From the NCBI GenBank assembly GCA_947174225.1, contig CAMWIF010000121.1, positions 1 through 7,506 on the forward strand: a stretch of DNA of 7,506 nucleotides, read 5' to 3'. Position 1 is the first letter of the stretch. Each line of letters starts with the position of its first letter. Position numbers and translations under genes: made by a program. Under the pieces are notes generated by a model. It saw only the letters and a list, made by a program, of their open reading frames with translations. It was not told the DNA's origin and did not search any database. This DNA comes from an uncultured Porphyromonadaceae bacterium. GTDB lineage: Bacteria > Bacteroidota > Bacteroidia > Bacteroidales > Muribaculaceae. Positions 7,223-7,506 of this stretch are shown piece after piece.

Positions 7223-7252
7223 AGTGACGGACACCGCACGGCATCCGTCACT
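7223..7252 (-). terminator. Strong hairpin between apt and uvrC, possible terminator or attenuator
   Basis: AGTGACGGA (7223-7231) and TCCGTCACT (7244-7252) form a perfect 9-bp stem around a 12-nt GC-rich loop that can add two inner C-G pairs. It lies 76 nt beyond the apt stop and 75 nt before the uvrC start. In the minus-strand RNA the stem is followed by UUCUAAAAUAG, a poor U-tract, so termination would be weak. On the plus side it is followed by CACTTTTC. It may partly terminate apt transcripts, stabilise an mRNA end, or bind a protein. Confidence 0.5.
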
Positions 7253-7309
7253 CACTTTTCGGCATCGGCAGGAATCTCGGAAGGCTACCCTACTCTCTCC
7301 GAAAATCCA

Positions 7310-7322
7310 CCGATGGAATCGG
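7310..7322 (-). repeat. Small hairpin just after the apt stop
   Basis: CCGAT (7310-7314), GGA (7315-7317) and ATCGG (7318-7322) form a perfect 5-bp stem with a 3-nt loop, five bases after the apt stop codon. In the minus-strand RNA it is followed by UGGAUUUUC. It is short for a terminator on its own and may act with the larger hairpin downstream, or be chance. The rest of the apt-uvrC gap shows no promoter matching the Bacteroidetes consensus. Confidence 0.25.
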
Positions 7323-7327
7323 AAGAA

Positions 7328-7506
7328 TTAATATTTCAGAAGGGTCGTCACCTCACAGTCGGCAGGGAGATGCTCACGCCCGTTGAGTGCAGTCAGCTCC
7401 ACAATGAAGTTGATGTAAATCTTTTTTGGGTTCATGCTCTTCACAAGTTCATAGCAAGCCTCCAGTGTGCCGCCGGTAGCGAGGATGTCATCGTGGAGCA
7501 CCACCA
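7328..7506 (-). CDS. apt: Adenine phosphoribosyltransferase, C-terminal 58 residues (cut by window end)
   Basis: Only the C-terminal part is present; the gene continues past the right edge, and the last two window bases belong to a split codon. The visible protein begins VVLHDDILATGGT, which is the PRPP-binding motif of type I phosphoribosyltransferases: two acidic residues binding ribose, then the phosphate-binding ATGGT loop. It ends with NFIVELTALNGRE and a TTLLKY terminus ending in TAA at 7328-7330. This pattern fits Apt, which salvages adenine with PRPP to make AMP in the cytoplasm. The His before Asp-Asp differs from the V-D-D of E. coli Apt; from memory it is not unusual in Bacteroidales. 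A xanthine or hypoxanthine enzyme is less likely, because the ELxxLxGR tail is typical of Apt. It lies upstream of uvrC in the same direction. Confidence 0.9.
   Translation of the reverse strand, partial: VVLHDDILATGGTLEACYELVKSMNPKKIYINFIVELTALNGREHLPADCEVTTLLKY

Noticed and set aside
7256..7315. TTTTCGG/CCGAAAA and CATCGG/CCGATG inverted pairs near the apt stop
   Set aside because: The pairs are far apart and not nested, so they do not form one stable stem; the short local hairpin at 7310-7322 is the better reading.

Overview
The window looks like chromosomal housekeeping DNA from a member of the Bacteroidales (Bacteroidota). Three things suggest this. The tRNA gene at the left edge has a textbook Bacteroidetes promoter (TTTG, 19 nt, TAATTTTG). 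The UvrC, RNase R and Apt sequences read like Bacteroidales versions. The one enzyme that is not strictly housekeeping is a secreted multi-domain glycoside hydrolase, as is common in gut Bacteroidales. Exact genus cannot be read from the window; a Muribaculaceae-like organism is only a guess. Every gene I can support is on the minus strand.

Layout in the direction of transcription (right to left): the C-terminal end of apt (adenine phosphoribosyltransferase, cut by the window edge); a 180-nt gap with two hairpins; uvrC (nucleotide excision repair nuclease, with an unusually long N-terminal extension); a 66-nt gap; rnr (RNase R exoribonuclease); a 48-nt gap with no visible promoter or terminator; a secreted six-hairpin-type glycoside hydrolase with an FN3-like and a CBM35-like C-terminal part; and a strong intrinsic terminator. 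Beyond that is a separate transcription unit: an AT-rich upstream tract, a clear promoter, a GC-rich structured leader of about 95 nt, and the 5' three quarters of a tRNA-Thr(UGU) gene that runs off the left edge.

The uvrC, rnr and hydrolase genes lie head to tail with short gaps and end at one terminator. They could be one transcript covering DNA repair, RNA turnover and glycan degradation, although no shared function is evident. No mobile element, CRISPR array, phage gene or defence system is visible. The items most worth a second look are the structured leader between the tRNA promoter and the tRNA, the 63-residue extension on UvrC, and the family and substrate of the hydrolase. I do not see a convincing undescribed system.
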